From: Centrapalus pauciflorus
Lineage: Eukaryota > Streptophyta > Magnoliopsida > Asterales > Asteraceae
Reading direction: 5' to 3'
Length of the DNA stretch: 64,000 nucleotides
Assembly: GCA_020465985.1 (NCBI GenBank)
Contig: JAANYP010007640.1
Location: forward strand, 1-64,000
How positions within the stretch are numbered: position 1 is the first letter of the stretch; each line of letters begins with the position of its first letter. Below the pieces are notes generated by a model, which saw only the letters and a program-made list of their open reading frames with translations, ran no database searches and was not told the origin of the DNA. This document shows positions 20,230-31,952 of this stretch, one piece after another. Both the position numbers and the translations under genes were made by a program.

Positions 20230-22649
20230 TGTAACGCCCCAAAATTTGTAAGACAATTAAATATTAGCTAATTATAATATTTGATTTATTAGTATAATAC
20301 CTAGTTATAAGTTGCATAAATATGAATTAAGGTATTATAGTTTGTTGTGTTATTTAAATAAAATGGATGAATAATTATATAAGGGTTAATTTATGTGTGT
20401 GTGGGATTAAAGTAAGAGGGGTAAAGTTGGACATTGGCCAAACTCTTCCCCCCCCCCCCCCCCCCTCTTTTTCTCTTGATCGACCAACACACCACACACA
20501 CTCTTCATTTTTTTTCATCTTTGAGAGAAAACAAGAGAGAAAAACCTAGGGTTTGCTTGGTTGATCTTCAAGGGTGAAAGATTGAAGCTAGAAATCACCA
20601 TTTTGGTGTCATCATTGAAGGTATATCACACTCCTTCCATTCCTTTCTTCGTTTTCATCTTGTTCTTCATTTTTGAAGAACACGACCCTAAGTGGGTTTT
20701 GTGATGGAGTTAATAAACGACTTTAAAATCATGTATATGGTAATATTTATAGTTTATCGAAGCATTTGAGTCATAAATATGTAAATGATTGGGTGAGTTA
20801 GTGATATGGAATGAAAACCCAAGTCAGAGCTCCAATGGTGGATGGAAAGGGGTTTATGTGTTCTTGAACATTCCATATGATAAATTATGAGACAAATGTG
20901 TTATTTATGACCATGGAGTCGAAAGTAAGTTAGTAAGGACTCAATTGGAGTTTCGACGACTTAGTTGAAGAACTCGGTTTGTGTTCGTATGAATTTCATG
21001 GAGTCATGGAACGGAATGTTTTGGTGTTAAAATGTGTAGAAAGTGTTTATTTATGTTATTAAAGTGTTTTCAAATGTCGGGTAACACAAAACTCGTGCAA
21101 GAACTCAATTTGGCGTTTTAGACCCAAACCGCACGCCAAGTGTTCGGTGAAATGTCACAACGAGTTCCAAAACATTTTGGGGTTGGGTTTTAATGCTTAG
21201 ATGTGAGTTGAATGTCTAAACATAGCCCAAATATGTTTAATAATGCTATGGGATTGGTTAGAACTGAATATGAGCTCAAATGGAGCTCGGTGTTGTCGGT
21301 TGGAGCTTTCGGTCGTTTTCGGACTCGTTTGGAGTCCGTATGAGCTCCATGGAATCATGGAATGTTATGAAATGATTCTATTATGTTTAGAGGGGTTTAA
21401 ATGACCTTAATATGTAATTATATGGTTGGTAAAGTTGTTAGAAGCATTTATGAGAGTTTTGAGGAGTTGGTTGCATTTATGGGCATTGATTGTGCAGGCA
21501 GAGGGCAGGCAGAAGGTGGGTAGCGGCGCTACCACCCTCTGGTTGCGCCATGTGGCTACCCCAGGATTTTGTTTTCCATGGTTGGGGGTCGGTGCTCGAG
21601 TCTTGTGTGTCCAATGCACTTGTAAATTAAGTGTTTAAAGGGTTTGAAGGCCATTAATCAATTCCGGAACTCCTAAGGCCTCTAATGAACTTAGTGTTTT
21701 CAGTTTGGTGTCTCAACACCCTTAGGCTACTATTAGGGTCTTATATTGTGTTCGGGAGCTTATATGTACGCCTTATGAATGCTTATAGGCGAATCAAATC
21801 GAAAGAGGCTTGATCGCGAGTCTTAGCCATTCTCGAGGCTATTGTGATTATATGCGAAGGCCTTGGAATCTTGATAACCAATCACTGTGAGTTCTAGCAT
21901 TAGATTTTCATAAAATCATATATGATGTACTGGCTTTTTTATGATTGATCATTTGTTGTTGATTCATACTATGGCATTATATGGTTGGTTGCTTATTCAT
22001 TCATTTCATTAATACATGACTTTTTCGTATACTCGAGGCAACTTGGACCTCAATTGTTGATCATACTCTTCGTTTGGACTCACTTGGATATCCATGGATT
22101 ATTCCTGGCCCCTTTGGATGCCGGATGCCGATGTACTTGAATTGTCGGAAGTCCCGAATTTGATAGGGACAACCTCGTACTATGTCAGAGGCAACACCAC
22201 ACCCGTACTTGATAGGGAACGCCGCATTATGAACGGGCATGTGGTATTTGATCACTCATCTTGTGCACTTGACTTATGCCGTTTGGAATCATTATGTTGA
22301 TCATCATTGCATCTATATACCTTGTGTTATATCTAATTTAGTAATTCACTCAACTTTATGTTGACCCTCTTAGATGTTAACCTTTTCAGGCACTGTCAAG
22401 GGTAAGGGTCCGGCCGGTCCATCTCACTAAGTTCGGTTGGAGCTAGCTTGAAGCTCCCCACCTTTTGGTATAGTTTTGGATAGCTCAGGTTCGGGGAATA
22501 GTGGAATCCCTTTTTGATTTACATGTGAATGGATGTATTCGATTAAACATGTCGCATGTAATTAACGATAGATTCTAGCCCGACATACTTTGATCCGTGA
22601 ATTATCACACTTTGCTCGTTATGGGTAGCAAAGTGGGGTGATTCATGTT
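20230..22649 (+). repeat. Tekay2 5' LTR, main part
   Basis: Starts TGTAACGCCCCAAAATTTG. TATA-like ATTATATAAGG near 20374-20384; an 18-C run at 20448-20465 followed by CT/CA-rich leader; donor-like TTGAAG|GTATATC at 20621. The middle holds repeated variants of GACTCAATTGGAGTTT and GAGCTCCA (about 20828-21350) and a GC-rich dyad TAGCGGCGCTA (21522-21532). The LTR is interrupted at 22649 and resumes at 57691; about 2.53 kb once joined. Confidence 0.85.
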
Positions 22650-23722
22650 TGTAGGTCCCAAAAGGTTTCCCTCAGTGTATTGTTCTAAGCTATAGAGGGG
22701 GGTGAATACAACTAATTAAAATTCAATACACTTTTCTCAATGTTTGTGTATATTATTAACAAGTGTTAATTACAAAAAAGCTTGACTGCGGAAAGGTTCA
22801 AGCTGAGATGACAGATACAACAGACTTTTAACTAATCTAAGACACACTCAGACTAGATACAATGAATGCACTCACTAAGATGAACTCATGTTTTACAAGA
22901 CACAGATGAACAGCTTGGACACACGTTACTGTTTTATTCGAGCAGACTTGCATGCATGAACAACACACTTCAATGCACGATCTGAATTTCTCACTCTTAG
23001 TTATCTCACAATCCTTAGAAGCTTCCTTTTATACTCTCACTGAGAATCTCAGTGAAGCTTCTTCATTGGATGATGAGATAGTGGGATGTCTTTCCAAAAA
23101 CACAAAACAACTTTTCTGCACATTATGATAAAGCAAACTTGTCTTCATGTGGCAGAATTGTTGTCTTTTTCTTTTTGTCTCTGTTACAGAAGGCTTTAAC
23201 CAAAAGAGGAATGTCAACTTTGAATATTTCATCTTCTGTTAAGGCCATTTTGGTATAAGAAATGGTCTGTCACCCATTTCAAATATCCACTTTGTCTTCA
23301 TGTAACTGAACAGCGTAGGCAGCTTTTGCATCTTCTGTTTTCCACTTTGTCTTCGACTTTGTAAACTGATCTTGTAGTCCAAAACAATACATGAGGACTT
23401 GGAAACATATTCCATAAAGTGTTTAGCCTGTTCACAAAGAACAGAACACTTAGAATTTGTCCAAGCTGCTTAGCAAAATAGAGCAGCGTGGACAGTTTAT
23501 GTCCAGCCTGTTCAACAGAATGAACAGCTTGGGCAATCTGTCTTAGTTGCAACAAATGCAACAGGGTGAACAGCTTTGACTTATATTGCAAATCACTTTT
23601 CAGGTTTCAATAAGGCATTAACAGGCCTTAAATTATACCTTCAAGTGCATCAAACGGGTTTGATTAAAAATCTCCCCCTAAGATGTATCACAGGTTTGAC
23701 TGAGGCCTTTTTGTGCCTAACA
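22650..23722 (-). repeat. copia B 3' LTR
   Basis: Plus-strand ends TGTAGGTCCCAAAAGG and TGTGCCTAACA; 1073 bp. About nine GAACAGCTT/CCTGTTC-type motifs between 22900 and 23580. It is 21 bp shorter than the 5' LTR, which gained a duplicated TTCACAAAGAACAG-type unit near 57370-57410. Confidence 0.92.
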
Positions 23723-23735
23723 ATCTCCCCCTATT
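23723..23735 (-). other. copia B polypurine tract
   Basis: The minus strand reads ATAGGGGGAGAT abutting the 3' LTR (TGTTAGGC). A similar tract, TTAGGGGGAGAT, lies inside the LTR near 23671-23682. Confidence 0.85.
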
Positions 23736-24004
23736 TGCAATAATCAGTCTAAGCTGATTTTATCAGTAATCACTATATATTTTTACAATACACTTTGCTG
23801 AAATGAAATTACAACATTAAGGTAAAGTAAAGGATCAGTTTACAAAACAACATATGTTTTTACAAGAGTACAACTAATATACTAATGTAGATTACAACAA
23901 AGGTAAAGGAAAAATTACAACTAATGTAACAAAGTACAACTGATGTACATAAAGAAGTTTCAACATGTTGGACTGTTGATGGTGGGAGCAAGTAATAGAA
24001 AGCC

Positions 24005-27000
24005 TGTCCAACTGATGGACAACTTCCATTCTTCATCTACTCAATAGAAGATGGACCTCCAAGTTGTGGTGGCACTCCATCTTCGAACAATTCCTCAAGC
24101 TGTTCCCTGGCTTCATTCATTTCCTCCATTTCAACTCTTAGGAACATGAAGCTAGGATGTTGAAGCTCTCCTCTCTCATAAAAACCCCTGAGCTGTTCCC
24201 AGATAACTGCTCTCCATTTTACAGATTGCTTATAAGAGTTTGCAAGTCTAAAAGCAATGAGCTATTTAAGACCAACCTTGTGCAAATCTGATGCTCTCTA
24301 GAAACACTTTTTCTTTGATAGGGGATCTACAAAAAATACCCCCAGCTCAGGTTCTTCAATCAGCTTGTCATCCTCATGTTCCACTCCCCTGGGCAGGCTG
24401 TGATCTACTCATTTGATTTCAACGACTATATCACCTTGATCAATCATTATCAGGAGTTCTTCCAGCTCAGTATCCTTTCTCCTTCTCTTGGCCTTTATCT
24501 TGGGTGCAACCACTGAGGTACCCTTGATTTGTTCTTCTGTGATCAGACCAAGGTCCTTCACTCTTTCCATTAACTTTTTGACATATGCCCTGATAGTCTT
24601 AGCAGTTTCAGACTTAGACTGGCTCAGGGCAACTGCCAATTCTACCCATTCTCTGAATCCCATTTGTGCAACGTTAGTGTGTTCATATGCTTCCAGTTCT
24701 GGACCTTCAGCACCCATTCTGGTTATCTGTAACTTCCACTGTTTGCCTTTTCTTGAAATGGGAACAACTTTGACAATTGGTTTCCTGGCAAGTCTTCTGT
24801 TTGCAACATCAAAGAACTTTTTCCTTGTCAGGTTGTCAAAGTGAATCTGGGCTCTTGCAGAGGAGGATGCTTCCTTAGACTTGGTCACAGAGACCTGAGC
24901 ACCCTATTCCTTTTCACCTTCCTTCTCAGTCACTGACTCTCTAGCAGCCTCTAGTAATTTCCTTTGGACATCCAAAGAAGGAAATTTAATTTTACTTGCC
25001 TCCTTGAATGCAAAGGTCCTTGCAGCTTTGGCATAGGTTTCTTCTTTCTTTAGTTTTTCAAGGGCTTGGAGCTGTTCTTCTTTGTATTCATAATAAGTCT
25101 CCATAGAGACACCCATTTCTTTAGCTCTGGCCTTGTCAAACTTTAGTAGAGCAGCTTTAAGGTAGTCAGGGTCTACAGATGCTTTCTTCTTCCCTTTAGC
25201 TGTTGTTGATGGAACAGCTTCAGGTTCCTCTTCTTTTTCTTGTTCCAGTATCAGATGTCTCCTTCTGCCTGACCTGTCCCCAGGAATGGATTCCTCCCCC
25301 TTAGATGGTGCAGGGTTTGGAGATCCAGCTTGAGTAGGCTGAACAGCTTCAGTTGGATGGGAGACATCCTTAGTGGGATTTGTAGGACCTGTTTGTGAGG
25401 CACCTGCTGCTTGACCAACAGATGCTGATTTCTCCTTAGAAGGAGAAGAAGATTTCTCCCCCTTAGACTTGGTCTTTGAGGCAGATAACTTCTCCCCCTT
25501 TGAAGGAGATGGCACATAGCCTTCAACATGTGGTCTGCCTTGAGAAACAAATTCAGCAGGCATAGCAGCAGTTTTGGCAGCAGGTTTGGGGCAAACCATG
25601 CTATGCACTAAGAAAGCCAAGTTGTCATTAACCTCTACAAGTTGGGTAAGGAATGTCTTAAGAGAGGTAATTTGGGAAGCAGCAATAGAGGACAGCTTAG
25701 AGAGGGCTTCCCTGTCAGAAGCTGTGAACATCAAACTTTGAAGCTATGCAAGACGTAGTTCAAGAGAGTCTTGCACATCATCAAGGTTTGATGACACAGA
25801 ATTGGACAGAGAGACTATTAGAGTGTTTAAGTTGGCCAATGTAGAAGGAAGGGTAGTTGTGCAAGTGTTTAATAGAGTGGACAACTGTTGGGAGACAGCT
25901 GCTATGGATGACACAGAGTCCTGTTGAGTGGAAAGAGTAGAGGAGAGGGAGTGGAGATAGTTTGCAGCTGTGCAGTGAGTGCAAGCAGCTGTGAGGATTG
26001 ATCAGCTTGAGGAGGAGGGGTTGGAAAGGAATTCTTGAACGAATCAAAGAATCCTTTAAGCTGTGCAGACACAGAGTCTGAGATGATGGTTGGTAGGGAG
26101 GTCATGGAGTTTTCCAAAGAACCAAATTTGTTGGTTAGCAATGATAGCTGATCCTTCAAAGGAAGATCTTTGGGGGATGAGGGAGTATGTGTGGATTGTT
26201 TGGATTGTGTAGAGGGTGAAGAATGAGAATGGGATGGGGATGACGCAGGTGTTTGAGGATTTGTTGGGGAAGGCAGGAGACTTTAGAAAGAAGTTCCATA
26301 GCCTGAGCATAAGTAAGGTGACCTAGCTTGGAAGGGTCAATGGATCCTTCAGCAGTGGCTATAGCTGCTTCATTAGGAGAAGGGATATGAGATGGTGGCC
26401 TTTCAGATGTTGCTTGTGTTGCAACACCTTCATCAAGACCTTGGGTTGTTCCCTCAGTAGTACCTTGGTTTGGAGGTACCTCATCATGGGGAGATGGGAT
26501 GTGCATTTCAACATCAGCAGTGGTGAAACCTGCTAATGGAATTTGCATTTTAGGTGCAGCCTCACCAGAGGGATGGTCCATTCCCCGTGGTTCATCAGCT
26601 TGGGAAGATGGTCCTTCAACAGCTGTTGGGTGTATGGCAGCTGTATCACTAGGAGCAGATGAGTCTGATCTGTTGGATGGTCTGTTCCATCAGTTTTGGC
26701 ACCTGGTGCAGACTCAGGTTGTGTCAGAGAAGTATGAGGTGGAGACTGTGTGTACTTAGTGTGGAGTGGAGTGAACTCCTGTCTTTCAATATCCTCAGCC
26801 TGTTGGGAGGCTGGGATAGCAGATATGGTAGTCTCCATGTGTACAACTGGTTCCTGCTGGGAGGAACCAGAGGGTCTAGGCTGACTCTGTGTGGAGTCAG
26901 GTTGGAGTGAAGTCTGCTCCAAAGAGGCTGAACCTTCTCCCAAAATAGGAGAGGCAGCAGGGGTTGCTTCTTTTTCAACTGACTCCCGTTGAGAGGGGCC

Positions 27001-28242
27001 AGAGGGGCTGGTTTGGGTAGATGGTTTCTTCCTAGCTAAGGATTTTCTTCTTGAGTATTGGGACATTGTGGGGGATTGAGGAGAAGTAGTAGGAAGTTGT
27101 GTACGGACTGGTGATGAGATTGGGTCAGGAACAGGGGGAGTTAACCTGTTCCATGGTCTCAGGTGCCACAAAGGCACCAGCCATAAAGGCTTCAAGTTCA
27201 ACAGATGAGCCAAGGTGAGAAGTCTGCTCCCCCTCAGCCACTGAGGCTAAAGGGGCATACTTTGACTTAGCTGTTTTAGCCTTCTTGCGGATAGGCTCAG
27301 CTTGAGTCGATTCCAGGACCCTTTTGACAACTTTGGGCCTAGATTTGGATTTTCCTTTGGGAGCAATAACTAGATCCACCCTCACAGTAGAGGGTCCTTC
27401 CACTATGCCAAGCAACCTCCTCATTGATGTAGAGAGTGGAGGTTCATTGGGAAGAACTGGAGTGTAGAAAACTCTATTCCCAATTATTGAGAATGCAGCA
27501 GTAATTAAGAGGGGCTGAGAGTTGTAGAGATGCTCACCACAAACATGTTTGAATATGAGGCTCAGAAACCTTGGATATCTGACAGCAGTTGGACGTGTTT
27601 CTTGCTGTACCAGGTTCCTCAAATTCACAAAAATCCAATGAGCCATGTTCAGTGTAGTCCCACCCACCAGCTGTACGACTATTGGGATTTCATCACGGCT
27701 AAGCTGGTCAAAAGAACCAACTTTGCTACTGAAGCACATCACCACAGAGGCAAATAGAAAGTGGTAGGTTGGTGATAGATCCATTCTGAACAGAGTGGCC
27801 CCAACTTTGGGTTCTGCTACACCACAGAAACGTAGCAGATTTCTCATCTGATCATTCTCAGGCTGTGGCTGGTCATATGTTTCAGCCACAGGAAGATGAA
27901 TAACTTCCCTGATGAGATCAGTAGTTATCTCAATGGTCTGAGTCCCATTGAGAATGGTTCCCCTGATGATTTTGGTCGTTGGATCATAAGCACAAGTGTA
28001 CTAAAATCATACACCATTTCCTGGTAAAGGACACCAGGAGATGCAGTCATAGCATAGTGTAGGGGGTGAACCTTCAGAAACTCCACCATGTTTTCATAAC
28101 CCTTCCCCACGTAGTTTTTGGGAATGGTTAGATTTGCAATATAGTTTGTGGGTTTCAGGGTTAGCATCGTGGTAACAGAGAGGTGTTTCTCAACATCCTT
28201 ACCAACGAATACCGGAAGCAAAGGGTTGTTTTGGTGAGCCAT
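24005..28242 (-). pseudogene. copia B extra ORF in env position, frameshifted
   Basis: Start at MAHQNNPLLPVFVG (28242), in the AAAAATGGC context. Pieces in shifting frames: 28242-27925, 27889-27125, 27213-26533, 26581-26156, 26159-25902, 25734-24904, 24888-24409, and a tail to about 24005. N-terminal part (about 300 residues): alpha-helical domain with IIRGTILNGTQTIEITTDLI and MCFSSKVGSFDQLSRDEIPI...RYPRFLSLIFKHV. This matches the corresponding region of the copia A ORF (FMVCFAPKKAGFDYILSKIQ...LYPRFIMMLIRHF). The middle is S/P/T/Q-rich low complexity with K-rich tracts (AKSKYAP, SKGEKSSSPSKEK). The C-terminal domain reads VVPISRKGKQWKLQI, then a K/R-rich end. Function unknown; such ORFs are annotated only as hypothetical or retrotransposon proteins. 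It has at least five frame breaks, which fits copia B being older than copia A. Confidence 0.7.
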
Positions 28243-28930
28243 TTTTAGAGTAGTGGAAAGACGAGTGCTGGACACTTAGTCGATTTAGGGTTCTTTGGGT
28301 AGTTATGGTAGCAGTAGAGGAAGAAGAAGATGAAACAATAGAGGAGGTATTTATAGGATTCGAATGTGAGTGGGTAGGATAGAGAAAGGTTTGGGCGATT
28401 GATTTGAAATGTTCTTTAACGGAAAACGGAACGGTTGTCCATGTCATAACCGTAGTCAGACCACTTGAACCTTTTTAGTCATTAACACACGTTAACACAC
28501 ATTATCCATAGATAATTAAGTTAAATAAATACAGAAATTAAGTAACTTAATTATGAAGAAAGGTAATTAAAACTGATGTTCTAAGTTGTTGTTCAAACCT
28601 GTGATGAGTAGGTTTCATCACAAGCTGTTCATTTGTCAAGCTGTTCATTCAACCTGTGCGGCTATATAAGAACAGGTTATGTTCAATAGCTGATCAGGTT
28701 ACAAGACAATGTCTTGTATGACAGATTGAGAGAGTGAGCAGATTGGAGGTTTGTTCAACAGAACAGGTTGTGAAGTGAAAAACTTATTTTGTTAAACCTG
28801 TTATACGTCCAAGCTGTCCAAGTTTTCAGAAATTGGCTAAGTATAGAACATGCAAAGCCTGTTCTGTCTAAGCTGTTCTGAGAAACTTGAGCAATTTGAG
28901 ACATACGATATCTTAGATCATCAATGACAC
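28243..28930 (-). promoter_or_regulatory. candidate promoter region of the copia B extra ORF
   Basis: Minus strand: TATA box CTATAAATACC near 28356-28346, about 100 bases before the ATG, followed by a CT-rich leader; a second TATATA lies near 28668. Upstream, 28560-28920 carries about ten copies of AAGCTGTTC/CCTGTTC-like motifs, the same words multiplied in this element's LTRs. No intron is evident here. Activity is inferred. Confidence 0.45.
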
Positions 28931-29871
28931 TTAGTCACTTTTATTTAACATACCCAGCTTGCTTACAAGGTAATTAAACCTGTTTTCATCAAGAGGCTTG
29001 GTGAAAATGTCTGCAAGCTGTTCATTTGTGGAAATAAAACTTACCACCACATTACATTTCTGGATGTGATCCCTGATAAAATGATGTCTGACTTCTATAT
29101 GCTTTGTTCTGGAATGAAATACTGGATTGTTGGAGATAGTTATGGCACTTGTATTATCACACAGAATAGGAGTCTTCCTATATACAAGCCCATAGTCTTC
29201 AAGCTGAAGTTGCATCCATAGAATCTGCCCACAGCAGCTTCCAGCAGCAATATACTCAGCTTCAGCAGTAGAAGTAGAAACTGAAATCTGCTTCTTGCTA
29301 CACCAACTGATCAACTTACCACCAAGGAGTTGACATCCACCTGTTGTGCTTTTCCTGTCTAGCCTGCAGCCTGTAAAATCAGAATCTGAATATCCTGTTA
29401 GCTCAAGACTTGAGTCTTTGGGATACCAAAGACCCAAACCTGGTGTACCCTTAAGGTATCTGAAGATTCTTTTTACAGCAGCTAGATGGGATTCCTTAGG
29501 ATCAGCTTGAAACCTAGCACATAAGCAGGTAGCAAACATAATATCTGGTCTACTAGCAGTTAAATATAGCAAGCTCCCAATCATGCCTCTGTAAGCTGTT
29601 ACTGAAACAGCTTTGCCACTGGCATCAGCATCCAACTTTACATTGGTTGCCATTGGGGTTTTGATAGGAGAACTTTGATCAAATTAAAACTTTTTCAAAA
29701 GATCTAAAGTGTACTTTCTTTGATTTATTAAAATTCCATTTGAGGTTTGTTTAACCTGTAATCCTAGAAAGAAAGTAAGTTCACCCATCAAACTCATTTT
29801 CATATTTTGATTTCATGAGTAGTGAAAAATTCTTGCATAACTGCTCATTAGTAGAACCAAATATTATGTCA
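28931..29871 (-). pseudogene. copia B RT C-terminus and RNase H
   Basis: Begins at the Tekay1 insertion point with the remainder of the RT active-site region (IIFGSTNEQLCKNF), then a frameshift near 29800. An intact 240-codon frame follows (29653-28931): YRGMIGSLLYLTASRPDIMFA, SDSDFTGCRLDRKSTTGGC, STAEAEYIAAGSCC and KHIEVRHHFIRD, diagnostic of copia RNase H. It ends just before the extra ORF's upstream region. Confidence 0.9.
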
Positions 29872-31745
29872 TGTAACATCCCAAATTTTAATTAATTGTA
29901 ATTTGCAAATTTTAAGAACTAAATTGTTGTACTTTTGGATGATGATATTAATTTAAGTTAAATTTGATCATATTATCAGTTAAATAAGAAGATACAAAGT
30001 TGAAGGGTGCATTATGCAAAAGTGTCAAAATAGAGAATAAAAGATGGACACTCCTTTCATTTTCACCATCACCTTCTCTCTCTAACTCTCTCGATTCTCT
30101 CTCTTTCTCTCTCTAAAAACCCACCAATTTCATTATCAAAAATCCGAAAATTGTTGGATTCAAGTGCTAAAATTCGGGATTCAAGTGATTTGGAAGGAAC
30201 TATAAGCATTGCAACAAACGATTTAAGGTAACATTCATCCAAACTTGCAATTTTGATGGTTTTTGCTTCGGTTTTTATAGAAACCGAATCATAGGAATTT
30301 GATCTAAAATGTTGATGCATGTTATATATTCTTGTTGTAATGTTTAAATCGATTATTGATGATGTTACATACCAAATTTCAGAACCAGATTCAAAGTTTA
30401 AGTGTGATTTCTAGATAAGTGTGTGTTTTAGTGTGTGTGTTCATCGACCAAGGATGAAAAATGGACAAAAATGTAATATTTTGGTACATAAGTGTTATGT
30501 TATAAGTTGAAATAGTGTTTCTAAGTTCATATTTACTATTTTAGTTACTGAAACATGTAACAATTGTCCAAAAGTAAATTCTGGAAAATATTGGAAAATA
30601 TGCTAAGTATGAACCCGGTTCGGACCAATTGAATTTCGGACCAACAGTAACTTCGGACCGTACCCAATCCAAACCTGTCCCAATTCGGACCCCATACCCA
30701 TTTCGGACCAATGCCAATTTCGGACCACACATATTTCGGACTCCACCTAATTCGGATCCTACCCCAATTCGGACCATCCGAATTCGGATGTGGTCCGAAT
30801 TCAACTGGAATTTCATTTAAATTACAGAATACAAGTCTTAAGCAATTACTGACACAAAATCACTATTACACTTACTTTACAGATCATTGTGGTGTTATCA
30901 AAACACACATTGATTCAGAGACAAATCACACTATACCAATCACTGTGAGTAACAGATTGTCATTCGAACATTTATTGTTTTTGCATTCATGTTTATACAT
31001 TCAATGGCATGTTCACATTGTTCATATACATCATTTGGCACTCGTACATGATTTGTTGTTATGATGCACACTCGTACTTGACATGTAATACACATGTAGC
31101 CAGCGTTCAATTGAAAGTGCATTTATTTACATCATGCTTGCACAGCATGATCATTACTTCACAATCTGATGCGACCTGGACTGGGGCTGACAGCAGGTCA
31201 CTGTCGGGGACTGATCATCCCACTCGTTATCCCGTCAGGTTCGGCACATCCCCGATCAGCATTTGAACTGCCAACCCCATGCTAGCAATTCATGGTTTAC
31301 ACGTACATTGAGGCTTACACTACCTGTTTTCACATACATGGGGCTTACACTGCCCATGGTTAAGCATTGTTTGTAAACAAATATTTGTTGTTTGCATAAT
31401 CTGTTATCTCACTAAGCTTTAGCTTACAGTTGACTCACAAATGTTTTCAGGCAAAAGCAAAAGTGTAGCTGGACCTTCCACTGAAGCAAATCAATTCACA
31501 TCCCGGAGACTTAGAAGCTATTGGTACACAGATAATGTGACTTGGGGCTGGGATTTACTACTTCTAAAACAACTACGTTGATGTAATAGTTAGACTTAAT
31601 CACTGTAGACATGTACTTTCATTGCTTTAGTGTGGATCTATTAAATCTATTTTTAAGTATTCAAATTCAGTTATCATGTTGAACATTGGGTTGTTTGTTG
31701 ATCCTGGTGATTTCAATTATACTATCAAAGCAAGAGGGTGTCACA
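29872..31745 (+). repeat. Tekay1 LTR 1
   Basis: 1874 bp, TGTAACATCCCAAATT to GGGTGTCACA. TATA-like AATAAAAG near 30033, then a CT-microsatellite leader (30069-30116) and donor-like TTTAAG|GTAAC at 30228. An array of about 12 TTCGGACC-type motifs lies at 30618-30803. Stems GACCTG/CAGGTC (31173-31199) and TCGGGGA/TCCCCGA (31204-31255). Confidence 0.93.
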
Positions 31746-31949
31746 GGTTTTGGTATCAGAACATTAGTTTGAGGTTTCAAGTGTCCGCAAGGACTTGGAC
31801 TCAAACTTAGGTTATGATATTAGAATGGACTCCTAGGAAATGATCTGAACTAAGATAGGATTGACATGCACACGGGGACAATTAAAGGGTAACTGTAAAC
31901 ACTTAGGACTTACCAATAAATGTTCTAAATATAAGTTGTTATATTTCAG
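30228..31949 (+). other. predicted leader intron of Tekay1
   Basis: Donor TTTAAG|GTAACATT at 30228 in the LTR; acceptor TTATATTTCAG ending 31949, three bases before the gag ATG. It would remove the motif array, hairpins and primer site from a translated mRNA. Same layout as in TR-GAG and Tekay2. Confidence 0.5.
31751..31763 (+). other. Tekay1 copy 1 primer binding site
   Basis: TGGTATCAGAACA, iMet type with one change (G to A) relative to copy 2 (TGGTATCAGAGCA at 46278). Confidence 0.85.
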
Positions 31950-31952
31950 AAC

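Noticed and set aside
20448..20465. Poly-C runs of 18 and 13 (63650-63662) as a functional signal
   Set aside because: Homopolymers in a transcribed LTR leader; length difference fits slippage or sequencing error.
21407..21638. Overlapping 70-codon frames near the GC-rich part of the Tekay2 LTR
   Set aside because: Mirror-image ORFs on both strands caused by a GC-rich dyad; not coding.
22061..22300. Open frames on both strands inside the Tekay2 LTR
   Set aside because: Short, overlapping on opposite strands, no domain, within an LTR.
30541..30820. Open frames on both strands with repeated FGP/RT-type residues, also at 45843-46170 and 50247-50574
   Set aside because: They are the translation of the short-period TTCGGACC array in the LTR, present on both strands; no protein evidence.
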